Part shown: one piece after another, positions 22,451 through 33,920 of the stretch
How positions within the stretch are numbered: the stretch's first letter is position 1
How the letters are laid out: each line of letters begins with the position of its first letter
Assembly: GCF_014356525.2 (NCBI RefSeq)
Contig: NC_052512.1
Coordinates: 668,797 to 732,796 of the forward strand
Length of the DNA: 64,000 nucleotides
Reading direction: 5' to 3'
From: Nilaparvata lugens
Lineage: Eukaryota; Arthropoda; Insecta; Hemiptera; Delphacidae
The notes under the pieces: model-generated
Database searches by the model: none
What the model was told of the DNA's origin: nothing
Seen by the model: only the letters and a program-made list of their open reading frames with translations
Position numbers and translations under genes: made by a program

Positions 22451-22708
22451 GTGAGTACTTTTCTGATTTTCTATATGTTCTATGTATGTGGTTTTTTTTG
22501 AATGGATATATTATTCAACTCAAAGATTTGATTCGTTCTATACAGTCCACTTCAGAGCATTTGAAACTTGTAGTTTGAATATTAAATTTAAAGAACCAGT
22601 ATTACATAACAACAGTAAAGCATTATGCCAGTGAAATCATCTAATTTCAATTGTATTTATGTAGAAAACAATTGTCCACTAATTATAATTTACAGTGGCA
22701 TCTGCAAA

Positions 22709-22889
22709 ATGTCCATAAAAAATAGGCCTGTGGAAGAAGGAGCAATATGTCCATTCAAAGACTGCAGAAAAACTCTGAGCAGTCAACATTCAGAGTTAGT
22801 CAGATAGGTACTTGACAGAGAAGCATGAATTTCAGTCATCAATTGATGAATTCACGTTGCTTCTGAAGATGGAACTCCCTCATGAATAG
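22709..22889 (+). pseudogene. zinc-finger-like ORF relic
   Basis: A frame from 22709 reads EEGAICPFKDCRKTLSSQHS and ends at a TAG. The sequence continues sensibly in another frame (LTEKHEFQSSIDEF) to a stop at 22887-22889. The C-X4-C...H...H pattern resembles N-terminal fingers of transposon-related insect proteins. Probably a transposon relic with a small indel; family not determined. Confidence 0.35.
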
Positions 22890-23238
22890 TTGTATTTTGA
22901 TCTTTAAAACCTGCATTTTCAATTATACAGAGCTGGTGAGAATTATGGAAACAGCTCAAAAAAACCGCACATTATCTCAAACCATTTCAGTTTGTTGATG
23001 TAAAAGTTGTAAATTATGTTGCAATAAGGCAACTGAAATTATTTGTTAGCATCTGTGTAATAGCTCAAAATAGCCTTAGTTGATGTTAGAATTGATGAAA
23101 AAACTTTATAGTAATTGCATGCTCGAAAAACTCAAGGTTTCAAGATTAATGGAAAAATTGAAAAGTCCGAGATTTGGGAGGTTTTGGGGGTGAGCCGCCC
23201 TCTGCCATGTCAGCTAATTTCAGAATCGAATTCAGCAA

Positions 23239-23338
23239 NNNNNNNNNNNNNNNNNNNNNNNNNNNNNNNNNNNNNNNNNNNNNNNNNNNNNNNNNNNNNN
23301 NNNNNNNNNNNNNNNNNNNNNNNNNNNNNNNNNNNNNN
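23239..23338. other. assembly gap (100 N)
   Basis: A run of exactly 100 N, the usual placeholder for a gap of unknown size. Frames across it are meaningless. Confidence 0.99.
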
Positions 23339-23871
23339 TTACCAAACGGGATGTGTTACAGAAAAATCCATCAGATCCACACCACATTCATCATACACAC
23401 ATCCATCATACACTCTTTCCAGTTTGACCTACTAAACGGGACTCTGAAGTGTGTATGCTCCATGAGTATGTAGCCTACAAAATGAGGTGATCTGAGTATG
23501 CCTTTTGAGTTAATATCCTACTAAAGGGGGTACATAACCGGTATTTATCTTTACATATTCGTCTATTATGTTTTGAAAGTGGAAGTCTACAGGTTTTTTC
23601 TTTCTAAGGAAGCCACTGAAAATTGGCAACACTCTCTATAGTCAAGTCAATGGATACATTCAGTGATAAGTGATAACTTCTACTGCGAGATCTATATAGA
23701 TTCTCTACACTCTCCACACCACGTGTTATCATTCGAAAACATTAACAATGATCAAAAACGTTGTACTCTCCCTTGATGTTTCCAGCAAAGCTAAGGGAGG
23801 GAAGCTAGAACTCTCTACAATTTGAAGCAGCATGGCAATTCTAGAGTGATTGAATTTCAGAGGGACTTTTG

Positions 23872-24797
23872 ATATGGTTCATGTTTATTTCAATAAGAGT
23901 TTTCAAATTATTGAAACACTAACACACATAATATTGTTGTATAAGCTGTAAGGAATGAGTATGAGATTTCTACAGTTTTAGATTTTTCACTTGATTGTAA
24001 TAAAGTTGTATTACTGAGAGTATTTACTTGAAATAATAATAATTATCTTCAAAAGGGAAGAGTTGACAGAAGAGGAATGCTTTGTATTATGAGTTCTTAC
24101 TATGTAAATAATGAATTAACATTCAATTCTAATCAAAATAATAAAAACGAGACACTTCACTAATTCTCGAGGAACAAGAAAACTTCACACTGTATTATAA
24201 TTTTAGAACTTGATATGATAAGAGTATGATGTATCAGGAGTTGTTATTCTAGTAAGGGATCATTCTTGAGTATACTATAATTATGCAATCTCCCTTTTTA
24301 TTCGATTAGTTTGATTAGTTGTAGGCTATGTTGAAATTGAGAACATTGTTTTGAAATTCATAGAATTAACGGAATTCATTCCATGTTAACATTTCAAGTG
24401 AACTCTCAATAATATTATTATTCTGTAAGTGATAAGAAAAAATTTGAAACTTCTTGAGTTCTAAAGCTGATTAATGCAGTTGAAGATGATACAATGTATA
24501 AAACAATAATTGAACTTGTGAGAGGTAGAATCGTCTACATTTCAAGTCAGATTGAAGGCTTTTAATTTGAAAGAATTCTCTATTTAAGCTTAAGGGCCGG
24601 TTTCCGAACTCGGGATTCAGCTAGTTCACTTTGATATGGTTCACTGTACATTTCAATATAACAGTTTTCAAATTATGATAACTGATACAATATTGTTGTA
24701 TAGCTGTAAAGGAATGATTATGGAATTTCCACAGTTTCACTTGATTGTAATAAAGTTGTATTACTGAGAGTATTCAGTTGAAATAGTAATGATAACA
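23872..24797. repeat. direct repeat pair 23872-24048 and 24635-24797
   Basis: Both contain GATATGGTTCA, ACAATATTGTTGTATA-type and CACTTGATTGTAATAAAGTT blocks in the same order. About 170 bp each with indels, 760 bp apart. The intervening DNA is AT-rich and unassigned. Confidence 0.6.
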
Positions 24798-25436
24798 CGC
24801 TGATACCGGATTTTCAAATCCTGAACGCTCCCTGGAAGTCGGCAACCTCCATGCTGTCCAGAGCCCTCGTCGTAGCACATTGAACGTTTTCCAGAGTCCT
24901 GAACAACGTCTTTGAAACCTATATATTCTAGAACCTATTATTTTAGAACTTATTATTTTTTAAATACAGGTTCTATGTACCATAGGACCAGATTTTGATA
25001 GTTTCACATTTGAGTAAAAGTGGTTTGATGGACCATAGAGCCATTTTACATTAAAATAATAAATTAATTGATCCTGGTTCTATGGTACATCAAAATTATA
25101 TGTAATAGAAACCAGTCCCCTCGAGTATCTCATTAATCCACATTCCAGTAATCATTCCTATTTTGAATCAGATCTTCACTTTCGAGAAAAAGTTATTATT
25201 TCGTACATCTCTGATAACATGGATGATTTGTCACTGTTGTTGAATGTCACATAATCAAGAGTTGTGGCTGATCAACATTCGATACTGATTCAATCAACTG
25301 ATCATAGAACTAGTGATTATTCAGCCTATCTGACAATCGAGTTCTAATCAACAGTATTTACATTAATCAAGATTTCTAGATGATGCAACATCCAATAGAA
25401 TTTGATCACTGATCATGAGACCAGTGATTATTTTGA

Positions 25437-25472
25437 TATAAAAACGGCTTCCTCGACGCTCAGCAAGTCAGA
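25437..25472 (+). promoter_or_regulatory. core promoter: TATA box and initiator-like site
   Basis: TATAAAAA at 25437-25444 lies 33 bases before the A of GTCAGAAG (25467-25474), a partial match to TCAGTY. Two similar 24-bp segments upstream (starting at about 25299 and 25408) may be regulatory. Confidence 0.5.
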
Positions 25473-25523
25473 AGCTTCTGATACAATCTTGCGATTCCAT
25501 AAGATTGGCAGATCAAAATGAAG
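25470..25523 (+). CDS. candidate first exon encoding only Met-Lys
   Basis: After a ~48-base leader, CAAAATGAAG is followed at once by GTATGT (25524), so the exon codes for two residues and the intron is phase 0. A TATA promoter, short leader and an ATG-AAG exon are the standard start of insect cuticular-protein genes and of some other small secreted protein genes. No second exon was found between 25524 and the PLE2 element; it may lie beyond the insertions or be lost. Family assignment is inference from architecture only. Confidence 0.45.
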
Positions 25524-26728
25524 GTATGTGCTAATTTCATTAGAAACTCTTATTATGTGCACGGTATTATCATAGGATATAGAACACGATTATAATTATC
25601 TTAATTCAGTTTGATTTTGTATTTTTTTCCATTTCCTCTGCGATTGTGAACGTGATTGACTAAGAAACTGAACTGTTGACTAACTGAACTGATTCTCTTA
25701 CAATTTTACATAGAGATTCTGAGCTTACCGAGGATTTATATAGGCCTATTCCCATTTCTATTGATCAATATCTCATAGACCAGAAGGTTCAAAAGCCCAA
25801 ACGATAACAGTTTCATTCTAAGGAGAAAATTAAATTCATTATTTTTTTAGAAATTTCTAATTTCTGACTAATCAAATTGTCATGTCTTCAAATCCTTGTA
25901 TATTTGAATTATGTTGAGTGATTGCAAAATAGTTTTTTAAAATATCATACCCATAATCATCATAATAGATACTATACTAAGTCAACTAAATTGCAGTGTA
26001 ACTGATTCTGAGAAATATCAGTAAGAGGTCAAAATCAGAAGGAACAGTTTAAGCTACAAGAAACTTTAAATCTTGAAAAATTAACTTCTCTGGCACCCCT
26101 GGGACACATAATATTTTCTCAACACATTAAATACCTTTGCACAAGAATATTAATACAAGCTTTTTTGATCAGCTCACCAATATTAGTTTAGTATATTAGT
26201 ATATCAGCTCACCAATATTAGTATATTCATGGTGAATCACGATCAAATTCAAAGGAGAACCCAGAAAAAGTCATCTTTATAGGAAATTTGAGAATTCACA
26301 GCCAAACAGCTCATTGCCTGGAGAAGTGAACGCAAAAGAAGGCAGGCAAAGAAAAGCCACAGGAAAACCTTTAGAGTTTGAAAAATCTGCATCCCTGTCA
26401 CCCCTTTACACCCCCAAGTTTTCAGGACACATTCGAATTTGCTCCCCACAAAAAATTTATTACAAGCTTTTTTTTAGCTCACAAAGATAAGTCCACATTC
26501 ATGGACTTAATATTATCTCTTTTCTGTATAGGGCTACTTGTAATATAAATAATGGATAATAATACTTGTAATAATAATATTATGGTAATAAAAAGTGGAA
26601 ACTGAATCAAAAAAGAATATCATATTTATAAAGCAGCCAAATTAAACAGAGAATAAATAATAACTTAATCCAATTAGACACCAATAACCCCATTTTTGAT
26701 AGAATCATGCAATTTGTACCTAAAATTT
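25524..26728. other. intron-like or unassigned, with old repeat E
   Basis: Positions 26040-26240 and 26330-26520 share phrases (GGCACCCCTG / GTCACCCCTTT, ACAAGCTTTTTT) with each other and with 44380-44520, suggesting diverged copies of one repeat. No exon recognised. Confidence 0.35.
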
Positions 26729-26832
26729 ACTTTGTTGAAGTTCTGACACTGTGTTACTAGTAAATTTTAAAAACACTTACTTTTGTGGAGTATTGAGATG
26801 CATTTCACTCCTGAAGAGTGAGTATCTTTGAT
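26729..26832 (-). repeat. PLE2 left inverted terminus
   Basis: Reverse complement of 42673-42773: TTGTTGAAGTTCTGACACTG, TTACTAGTAAAT, GTATTGAGATGCATTTCACT. It marks the left boundary of the second Penelope-like element. Confidence 0.75.
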
Positions 26833-27155
26833 CATGAGTGAAGTAATTGTTTGATTAGATTTTTTTAATATTTCTATTAGCTCTCTGGTGTTCTGGTGGA
26901 TTGTTCTTGTTGTTCAGGATTTCCAATAATAGCTGTGGTTTCTCTCAATAATAGGATTTTTTCAATAATAGCTATGGTTTCTTTCAATAATAGCTTATGG
27001 TAACATCCCAGTAAAATAAACCAAAGATAGGTATATTGAAAGAATCCTGAACAACAAGAACAATCCACCAAAACACACCAGAGAGCTAATAGAAATATAA
27101 AATCATAACATCACACAATTACTTCACTCATGATCGAAAATACTTCAGTCAAAAT
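26833..27155. repeat. PLE2 inverted duplication of reverse transcriptase segment
   Basis: The left arm 26833-26922 is an inverted copy of 27048-27145 (CTCTCTGGTGTTCTGGTGGA against CCACCAAAACACACCAGAGA). The 125-bp spacer contains a degenerate tandem repeat of CAATAATAGCTRTGGTTTCT. Together with the inverted termini this gives PLE2 the same back-to-back layout as PLE1. Confidence 0.7.
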
Positions 27156-27471
27156 AGGGCCTTCCAATGGGAGCCCAATCTCCTGTATACTAGCTGAAAT
27201 TTTCCTGCAACACATGGAAGAAACAAAAATAAACATGCAGAAAAAATCATTTATTGGAAAAGATATGTTGATGACATAATACTACTCTACAAAGGAAATG
27301 CCAGACACTGTGATCAACTCCTCTCAGAATTGAACAAAAATACACAAAACATACATTTCACTGCAGAAATATGAGCCACAATGTCCTAAACTTTCTGGAC
27401 CTCTCATATCAAAACGGGACAACAAACCCAGATTTAGTATTTTCAGAAAGCCCACAATGACAGATACACTC
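27048..27471 (+). pseudogene. PLE2 reverse transcriptase, part before the insertion
   Basis: Penelope-type reverse transcriptase with LPMGA at about 27150, LAEIFLQHMEE, and the catalytic KRYVDDIILLYKGN at about 27260-27300. NFLDLS follows near 27390, and the frame ends FRKPTMTDTL at 27471. One or two single-base shifts and a stop occur. The frame resumes without loss at 41930, so this is the N-terminal half of an element split by the insertion at 27472-41925. Confidence 0.8.
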
Positions 27472-27599
27472 TGTAAAGGGGTGAATTGCCAACCATTCAT
27501 ATGTGGTGCGGTACATTTGATATGTACTGGAACGGTTGCTAAAATCCCTATTTTGCAAATAAATTTGCAAAAAGTTAAGGCTGTCCGGCTCGCAAATAT

Positions 27600-27690
27600 G
27601 CTGGGTTCAAACCGCAGCTCTAGCTCAGTAGTAGAGCATGAATATTCCAAATATATTAATCACCACAGGGTTCAATGACTGATGATCAAT
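27600..27690 (+). other. tRNA-like promoter boxes in the solo LTR
   Basis: A B-box-like GGTTCAAACC (27604-27613) is followed by TAGCTCAGTAGTAGAGCA, a very tRNA-like D arm with an A box. A weaker GGGTTCAAT appears 40 bases on. No complete cloverleaf can be folded. It may be a captured tRNA piece or chance. Confidence 0.35.
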
Positions 27691-28297
27691 AATTCTTACC
27701 GCTGCTTCTGTGAAGTTATTGAAGAACACCAATAAGGAGGTTGAAAAGATAGTCGGTGACTGATTATCAGTAACCATATATTCAATCAAGAATAATGAGA
27801 ATCAACTATGGTTTTTCTAGTTGACTCTTAAAACGCTCGTCATGAATACAGGTATGCACCAATTTACCCTTTTGAAATTCCTGGAAACTTACAACGCCAG
27901 TTCTTGAAGTTCTCTGGATCCTGATACTGCAGACTTATTAATATAATTATCAGTAAGATTTTTCTGGCTGAATAGTCTGACTATCATCAAAGGACGATAA
28001 GTAATAAATGCTCTGAATAAGATCAATATTAATTGATTCACTGATTTTATTTGCTGCAGAAGATTTTTGCTTGGTTCCAAGACAGCTCAAAATGTATATC
28101 ACGAGATGAATAAGGAAATAATAAAAAACTCTAAGATTTTGTATGCTGACATAAAACATAAAGTATATTCCCATAAAATAATATATATACAATATCTCTT
28201 GATAAATATAAATTTCTTTGGATAAATAAATTTTCTAATATTGTAATAATTATCACAAGACTCATTAGCATTCACAATATTGTGAGCTGTAAAAATA

Positions 28298-30254
28298 TGT
28301 AAAATCTGACAAAGCATTTATTGGAACGGTTCCACTTGTTATTCGTTCCACTACTACGTAGACTTCATGTCGTCATCATGTCTGTCTGTCTGCGCGCTGT
28401 GTCTTTTGTGCGTCTTCGCTGACCAGTGACGTCACAGTCGGTTCTTCGACACTGCCTTAGTCAAGCTGGTTTTCTATACGTACCTTTTTCGTCAGATTGT
28501 TTGCCATTGCAATTTTAATATTTTTACTATTCAATTTTTTGGAATTTAATCTTGTCTTTAGGCATCTTACTTTTAGATATTTGTTACTTTTTCACCATTT
28601 GGTTGCGAGCGCTTGCCTACGTTTCTAACACATCCGGATCTTGCCTTTTTTTCATTGTAGCTTGCAGCGTCTCTTTGTCTTTTCATGGAGGTCGTCGGGT
28701 GTGCATCTCGCGCCCGGTCTAAACTTTTCATCTGAATTCATCGGACCTACAGAACTTTTTAAAGTGGAATTATTCTTCAAATTAATTCGTTTGTTCTATT
28801 CTTCAAGTGTGATTCATTATTCATCGAGTTCTTCACTCAGTTACTCTGTTAAACTTTGATGAACTTTGTCAAAATTGCAACCTTGTGTGGCGTTTCATCG
28901 CTATTCATTTGATCTACAGAACTTTTTAAAGTGTGAATTATTTCTGCAAATTAATTCATTATTCTATTCTTCATTGTGATTAAATTATTCATCGATTGCT
29001 GCATATTGCTTTGATAAACTTTGTCAAAAATTACAACCTCGTGTAGGCTTCAGTTGCCATTGTTCTACAATTGGCTTCACCTCGTGAAACTCAAACTTTC
29101 AAGTGCATCATCTCTACCGTTTGGAAATCAATCCAAAAATTCCACAACTTGAAGATCGGATTATTCGTTTGGAATTCTACTTGCTCCAGCCTACATTTCC
29201 ATTGGGGATTCGCCTGCTGTAGTGGACGTTTCCATGCTTGTCATCGCATGGCCAATCACTTCATCGCTTGCTGATGTCCTGTTCCTGTTGGTATTGCGAG
29301 TCATTGCCTGTCTGCCTGCGGCATCTCCTCTTCAAAATTTTATTCAGGTTATGTAAATCGTTCTTTTCAATTTTCATTTACGTATGCATCATTATTGTTT
29401 TATTAATGTCTATCTTGACATTCAATTCACTAAGGCCACCAACGCCTATTAATTCATTGGATTTGACAGCTACCCTGGCTTTACAGTGATTTTCTGAGGC
29501 CACTGACGCCTACTAATTGATTTATTAATGTCTATCTTGACATTCAATTCACTGAGGCTACCGACGCTACTTATTGTTTAGTTAATGTCTATCTTGACAT
29601 CAATTCACTAAGGCCACCGTCGCCTATTAATTCATTGGATTTGACAGCTACCCTTGGCTTTACAAGTGATTCACTAAGGCCACCGACGCTATTAACTTAT
29701 TGTCATTTTTTAATCATAAATATTGTATCTTACAGCAATAACCTTCATTATAGCACTCAATTTATATTCATTTCAGGTATCATTAATACTATCTTTTCAA
29801 TATTGTCAGACTTCAATGGTCATTAATTCATTGACCTAATTTCATTTAAATTTTGTATTTCTCTACATTATTCCACATGTTGTAATTTTCCCAAGATATT
29901 TGACTCATTGTTTTTGTATGTGGCCATCTGCCTATCATTATTAAAGATTCAAAGACTTAAAGACTTAATGATATTTAACTTAATCTACTCTCAATTGTTC
30001 TTGTACGTGGCTATCTGTATTATTATTTTATTGATCCAAAATATTTGACACAATTGTTTTTGTATGTGGCCACTCTGCCTATTATTATCTTATTATTATT
30101 AAATCTTATCTTGTTGATTCATTTAGTCTTTTATTGGCGTACTTACCACACTTCAAGCTATCAGTATTTTTATGCACAGAATTCAAAGATTTATTTGTAG
30201 GTATTTATACCAACTATCATTCACAGTCCACTGCCCTGCCCTTGGATTCTGTCA
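28298..30254 (+). repeat. BEL/Pao 5' LTR (1957 bp)
   Basis: Begins TGTAAAATCTGACAAAGC and ends TTGGATTCTGTCA. It is nearly the same as the 3' LTR at 35877-40492 once the LINE there is excluded. Positions 29400-29700 carry a degenerate tandem array (GTCTATCTTGACATTCAATT, GGCCACCGACGCCTATTAA) and 29905-30100 a repeated TGTATGTGGCCA...CTGCCTATTATTAT. AATA precedes it, matching AATA after 40492. Confidence 0.85.
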
Positions 30255-30884
30255 TAAAAATTGGTTCATCCGGGCCAGATTTCTTGATCCAGTGTTCACT
30301 TAGGATAATTGTTAATTGGACCAATTATAAAAATTTGTCCTCCGGCCCGTTCATTTTTTGATCTAGCGTTACCTAGGATAATTGTTAATTTTTATTACCC
30401 ATTTCTTGGTCCATTGAACCTTAGGGTTCCAGTGACCGTGTGCCTAAAAGTCTAGCTTGACGCCAATGATTAGGTCCCACTCTAGTGTATATTTTATTCC
30501 ATTGTACCTTTGTATGTTTATATTGTTCAATATTAAGCATTCACACACTTGTTTCAAATTTTCAGTACTGGCTGCAACTCAAAGCACGCTGCGACGTGTA
30601 TGCACCAGCTATCAACTATCTTGTACCCTGAGAGACTGAACCACACTGAACTGGTCACAGACGGCTATTGCGCATTGAGAAAACAACACACAGCAAACTA
30701 CACCGCCTTGCGAGCTCGCTACTTGACTCGCCGCACAGCAAGCTTGATACAACTTGCCTCAAACGCACAGGCGTGCCTCTCTGCGTACTGGACCAGCGCC
30801 CAAGGTTGCTTATTGGTGCAGCAATCGCATTGCTACAGTGCACTATCGTGTCATTCACTCAGGTTTTTCTGTTAGTTTTTAAGC
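30255..30884 (+). other. BEL leader with primer-binding-site-like TGG
   Basis: TTGGTTCATCCGGGCC at 30261-30276 is in the primer-binding position, but the tRNA was not identified. A ~45-base segment ending AGGATAATTGTTAATT is repeated at about 30274-30320 and 30340-30392. Confidence 0.45.
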
Positions 30885-32170
30885 ATGTCTGATCATGAGG
30901 AAGATTCACTTCCTGAGCCTTCTGCTCTTTTCAATGCAAGAGACAATTTACACCAGGAAATAGATTGGTTCATAACCAGCTATAACGATTATGTTGTGGA
31001 CACTGAAGCCACTTATTATCAATTATTGACTGTAAAAAACGAACTAGGTTCGCTTAGAATTAGTATAATAAGATTCATGAACAACTATGGAATGCGGAGT
31101 TGCAAGCACAGGACACTTCAACTCATTTTGAGATACTCAATAAGTTTATCTCCATTACCTCTAAGGCAAACGCTGCATTAACTGCTTTTGAAAGCAGACA
31201 ACGCATCAATGAGGCCACTGCTGGTGCTTCCAGCGGCCAACATCTCAATACGCACCTTTGGCAAATTTTCAGTTGCCTCAGATTCCGCTTCCACGCTTCA
31301 ATGGGGAGCTTTCAAAATGGCAAGCATTCTCAAGTGCTTTTACTAATATTATTGGTAATCAAGATAACATTAATGATTCATTGAATTTTTCTATCTTCGT
31401 CAATCACTCAGTGGTGAGCTCTTGCTAGAGTGGAACACATTGAAGCTGACGAAAATGGTTTTCAGCTTGCATGGAACCTCTTAAGGGAGAGGTATGATAA
31501 CAAGAGATTAATTGCTGCCAGGCACGTCACGGCAATTGAATCTCCACCTACCATAAGCGTAACTGTCCGCAATCATTATGGGCATTCATTGACTTTTGCA
31601 AGTCCCACATTACCGCGCTCGAAGCGCTTCAACTTGGAGTCCAAATCAAGGACTTGTTGTATATGCACAAAATGTTGTTGCAGTTGGATACTGCTACTGT
31701 TCGAGAATGGGAAAAGAGTGTTGGTATACACGACATTCCCACCATTGATAAATTTTGGAATTTTTTGGAATCACAATGCAAAATCATGGAAGCTGTTGCT
31801 TCAAGCTCAGCTAACCATCATCAAGGAAATGTACAGCAAAGTACATCCAACTCGGTTGGTGCTCATAGCAAGCCAAAGTTCAACCAAAATCAATCGAATG
31901 TTCAAGCTAGGATGCAGGTTACTACCTCTTCTATGTCACCTTGTAGTTTTTGTAATTCTGTTGGTCATTTTCCAAATCGTTGTAATGAATTATTGAAGTT
32001 GCAGGTTACTGATCGTTGGAATGCTGTCCGTGACAAAAGGTTATGTTATAATTGCCTCAAGCCTTTCGCACTCAATCATGTTTGTTCGGACAAATCATGT
32101 ACACTTTGTGGCAAGAGTCACCACACTGTTCTTCACAGGTCGTATCCTCAATCACGGGACACTCAGCCTA
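30885..32170 (+). pseudogene. BEL/Pao gag
   Basis: Starts MSDHEEDSLPEPSALF. Later frames carry FQLAWNLLRERYDNKRLIAA, the signature of BEL Gag, and three Cys/His fingers: CSFCNSVGHFPNRC (about 31942-31983), CYNCLKPFALNHVC (32044-32085) and CTLCGKSHH (32098-32124). There are at least four frame changes between 31060 and 31640. From 31654 the frame is continuous into the protease, so Gag and Pol are one polyprotein here. Confidence 0.8.
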
Positions 32171-32369
32171 CTTCTAAGGATAAGGTAACTTCAAATGTTA
32201 TTCATTCTCAATCTTTTGCTCCCTCCAATGGTAAGAGTGCTGTTTTGAATCCCGTCATGATTCAGAATGCGGAAGCAACTAAGCAAGCTGTTTCTCATGC
32301 AGAACAGCCTCAGAAGAACTCTCATGTCACAATGAGCTCCACTTCGTCTCTGTGTTTGCAACAGCAATC

Positions 32370-33920
32370 AACTGTCGCCTTGTTACCTACTGCCGAAGTT
32401 TTGGTTCAAACTTCTAGTGGGGAATTTATTAAAGCAACCGCGCTTTTAGACTCTTGCTCTGATTGTAATTTGATGTCAACTGGGTTGGCTGAAAAATTGT
32501 CACTTGTTACCTTGTATTCTGACACTTTGATTCATAGTGTAGGTGAGAATAAGACCAAATCATCTGTTTCTCATTCAGTTTGCTTGTCTTCATCTGATCG
32601 TTCGCGGTCGGTTGAAGAAAATTGTATTGTAGTTGATAGCATATCATCTAATGTTCCTAGTGTGAACATCGATCTTTCCAAAATTTCAATTCCCGTTGAA
32701 CTCAAATTAGCGGATCCATTGTTTGATCAGTCTAAACCTGTAGATTTGTTACTTGGTGCTGGCATATTTGCATCTGTTCTTCAGCCTGGTAAATTGTATC
32801 TAGCTCAAAACGCTCCCATCCTTCAGAAAACCAGTCTAGGTTGGGTCATATTTGGTTCTTGTAAAACCATTTGTCCTATTGCAGCACCTCGTTCGTGCCT
32901 CCCTGCTTCGCCTGTGGCCACTCCCCCTAAGGTCATATCGAATTTTCTAACTTCAAATGATGTCTCTCATCATCTAGAGAAATTTTGGAAGCTGGAAGAA
33001 ATCTCTCCTCTACTTCCTCCCTCACCTGAGGTTTTGAAACTTGAGAAGCACTACACAACCACTACCACGCGTCTTGAAGACGGACGGTTTATGGTCACTC
33101 TTCCCAAAAAGGATAATTTCCACTCATTGGGTCATTCCCGATTTCAAGCATTGAACCGATTTCATTCATTAGAAAAACGGTTATCATCAAATGTTGAGTT
33201 AAAAACTCAATACACAGCTTTCATGGAAGAATATCAACAGTTGAATCACATGTCACCAGTGCCTCCAGCACCGGATAATGAGAATGCTACTTCATTCCTC
33301 ATCACCCGGTTTTTAAACCTGATTCGACCACTACAAAATTATGTGTAGTATTTGACGCTTCTGCTAAGTCTACCACTGGAACATCGCTTAATGAAGTATT
33401 GTATGTTGGTCATACAGTTCAGCCTGAACTGTTCGATATAGTTCTGCGCTTTCGCACATATCAAATAGCCTTCATTGCGGACATTACTAAGATGTACCGT
33501 CAAATCTTAGTCCATCCCTCTGACCGTAACCATCAGAGAATATTTTGGAGATCTGATGCTACTCTACCCATTCAAGAATTCACCTTGAATACTGTAAGTT
33601 ACGGCACTTCGCCGGCAGCTTTCTTAGCTACTCGTACGCTTCATCATTTGGCCGATCTTGATACAGCACCCAACTCTGCTGTAGCTAATGTCATTAAAAA
33701 TCACTTTTACGTTGATGACCTTATTTCTGGTTCTTCTTCGGTTTCAGAAGCTAAACATTTAGTTCAACAATTGATCAGCACATTGGCTCAGGGTGGTTTC
33801 GAGCTTAGGAAATGGTTGTCCAACTCGCCTGAAGTTCTCGCTACCATTCCTTCTGATCTGCTTGAAGCAAACACTTCCAACCGTTGTCTAATTTCAATGA
33901 TAGTGTGGTCAAGGCACTAG
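32370..33920 (+). pseudogene. BEL/Pao pol: A17 protease and reverse transcriptase
   Basis: The protease segment has LLDSCSD at 32443-32463, where the usual DSG triad is DSC (32449-32457), so it is probably inactive unless this is a sequence error. LLLGAGIFASVLQPG and LGWVIFG follow, typical of the BEL A17 region. The reverse transcriptase includes IADITKMYRQILVHPSDRNH and the catalytic YVDDL at 33708-33722. A one-base shift at a T homopolymer near 33310 and another near 33890 break the frame. Confidence 0.85.

Noticed and set aside
22690..22730. Second exon joined to the first exon ending at 22450
   Set aside because: The acceptor TTTACAG at 22689-22695 gives a stop after seven codons in the phase-1 frame.
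23115..23473. Two frames running through the first N gap
   Set aside because: They exist only because N was translated as X.
28641..29489. Open frames in the BEL LTR
   Set aside because: They differ between the two LTRs because of indels and have no domain; LTR sequence is non-coding.
30261..30276. A specific tRNA assigned to the BEL primer site
   Set aside because: TGG is in the right place but the rest does not match a tRNA 3' end I can name with confidence.
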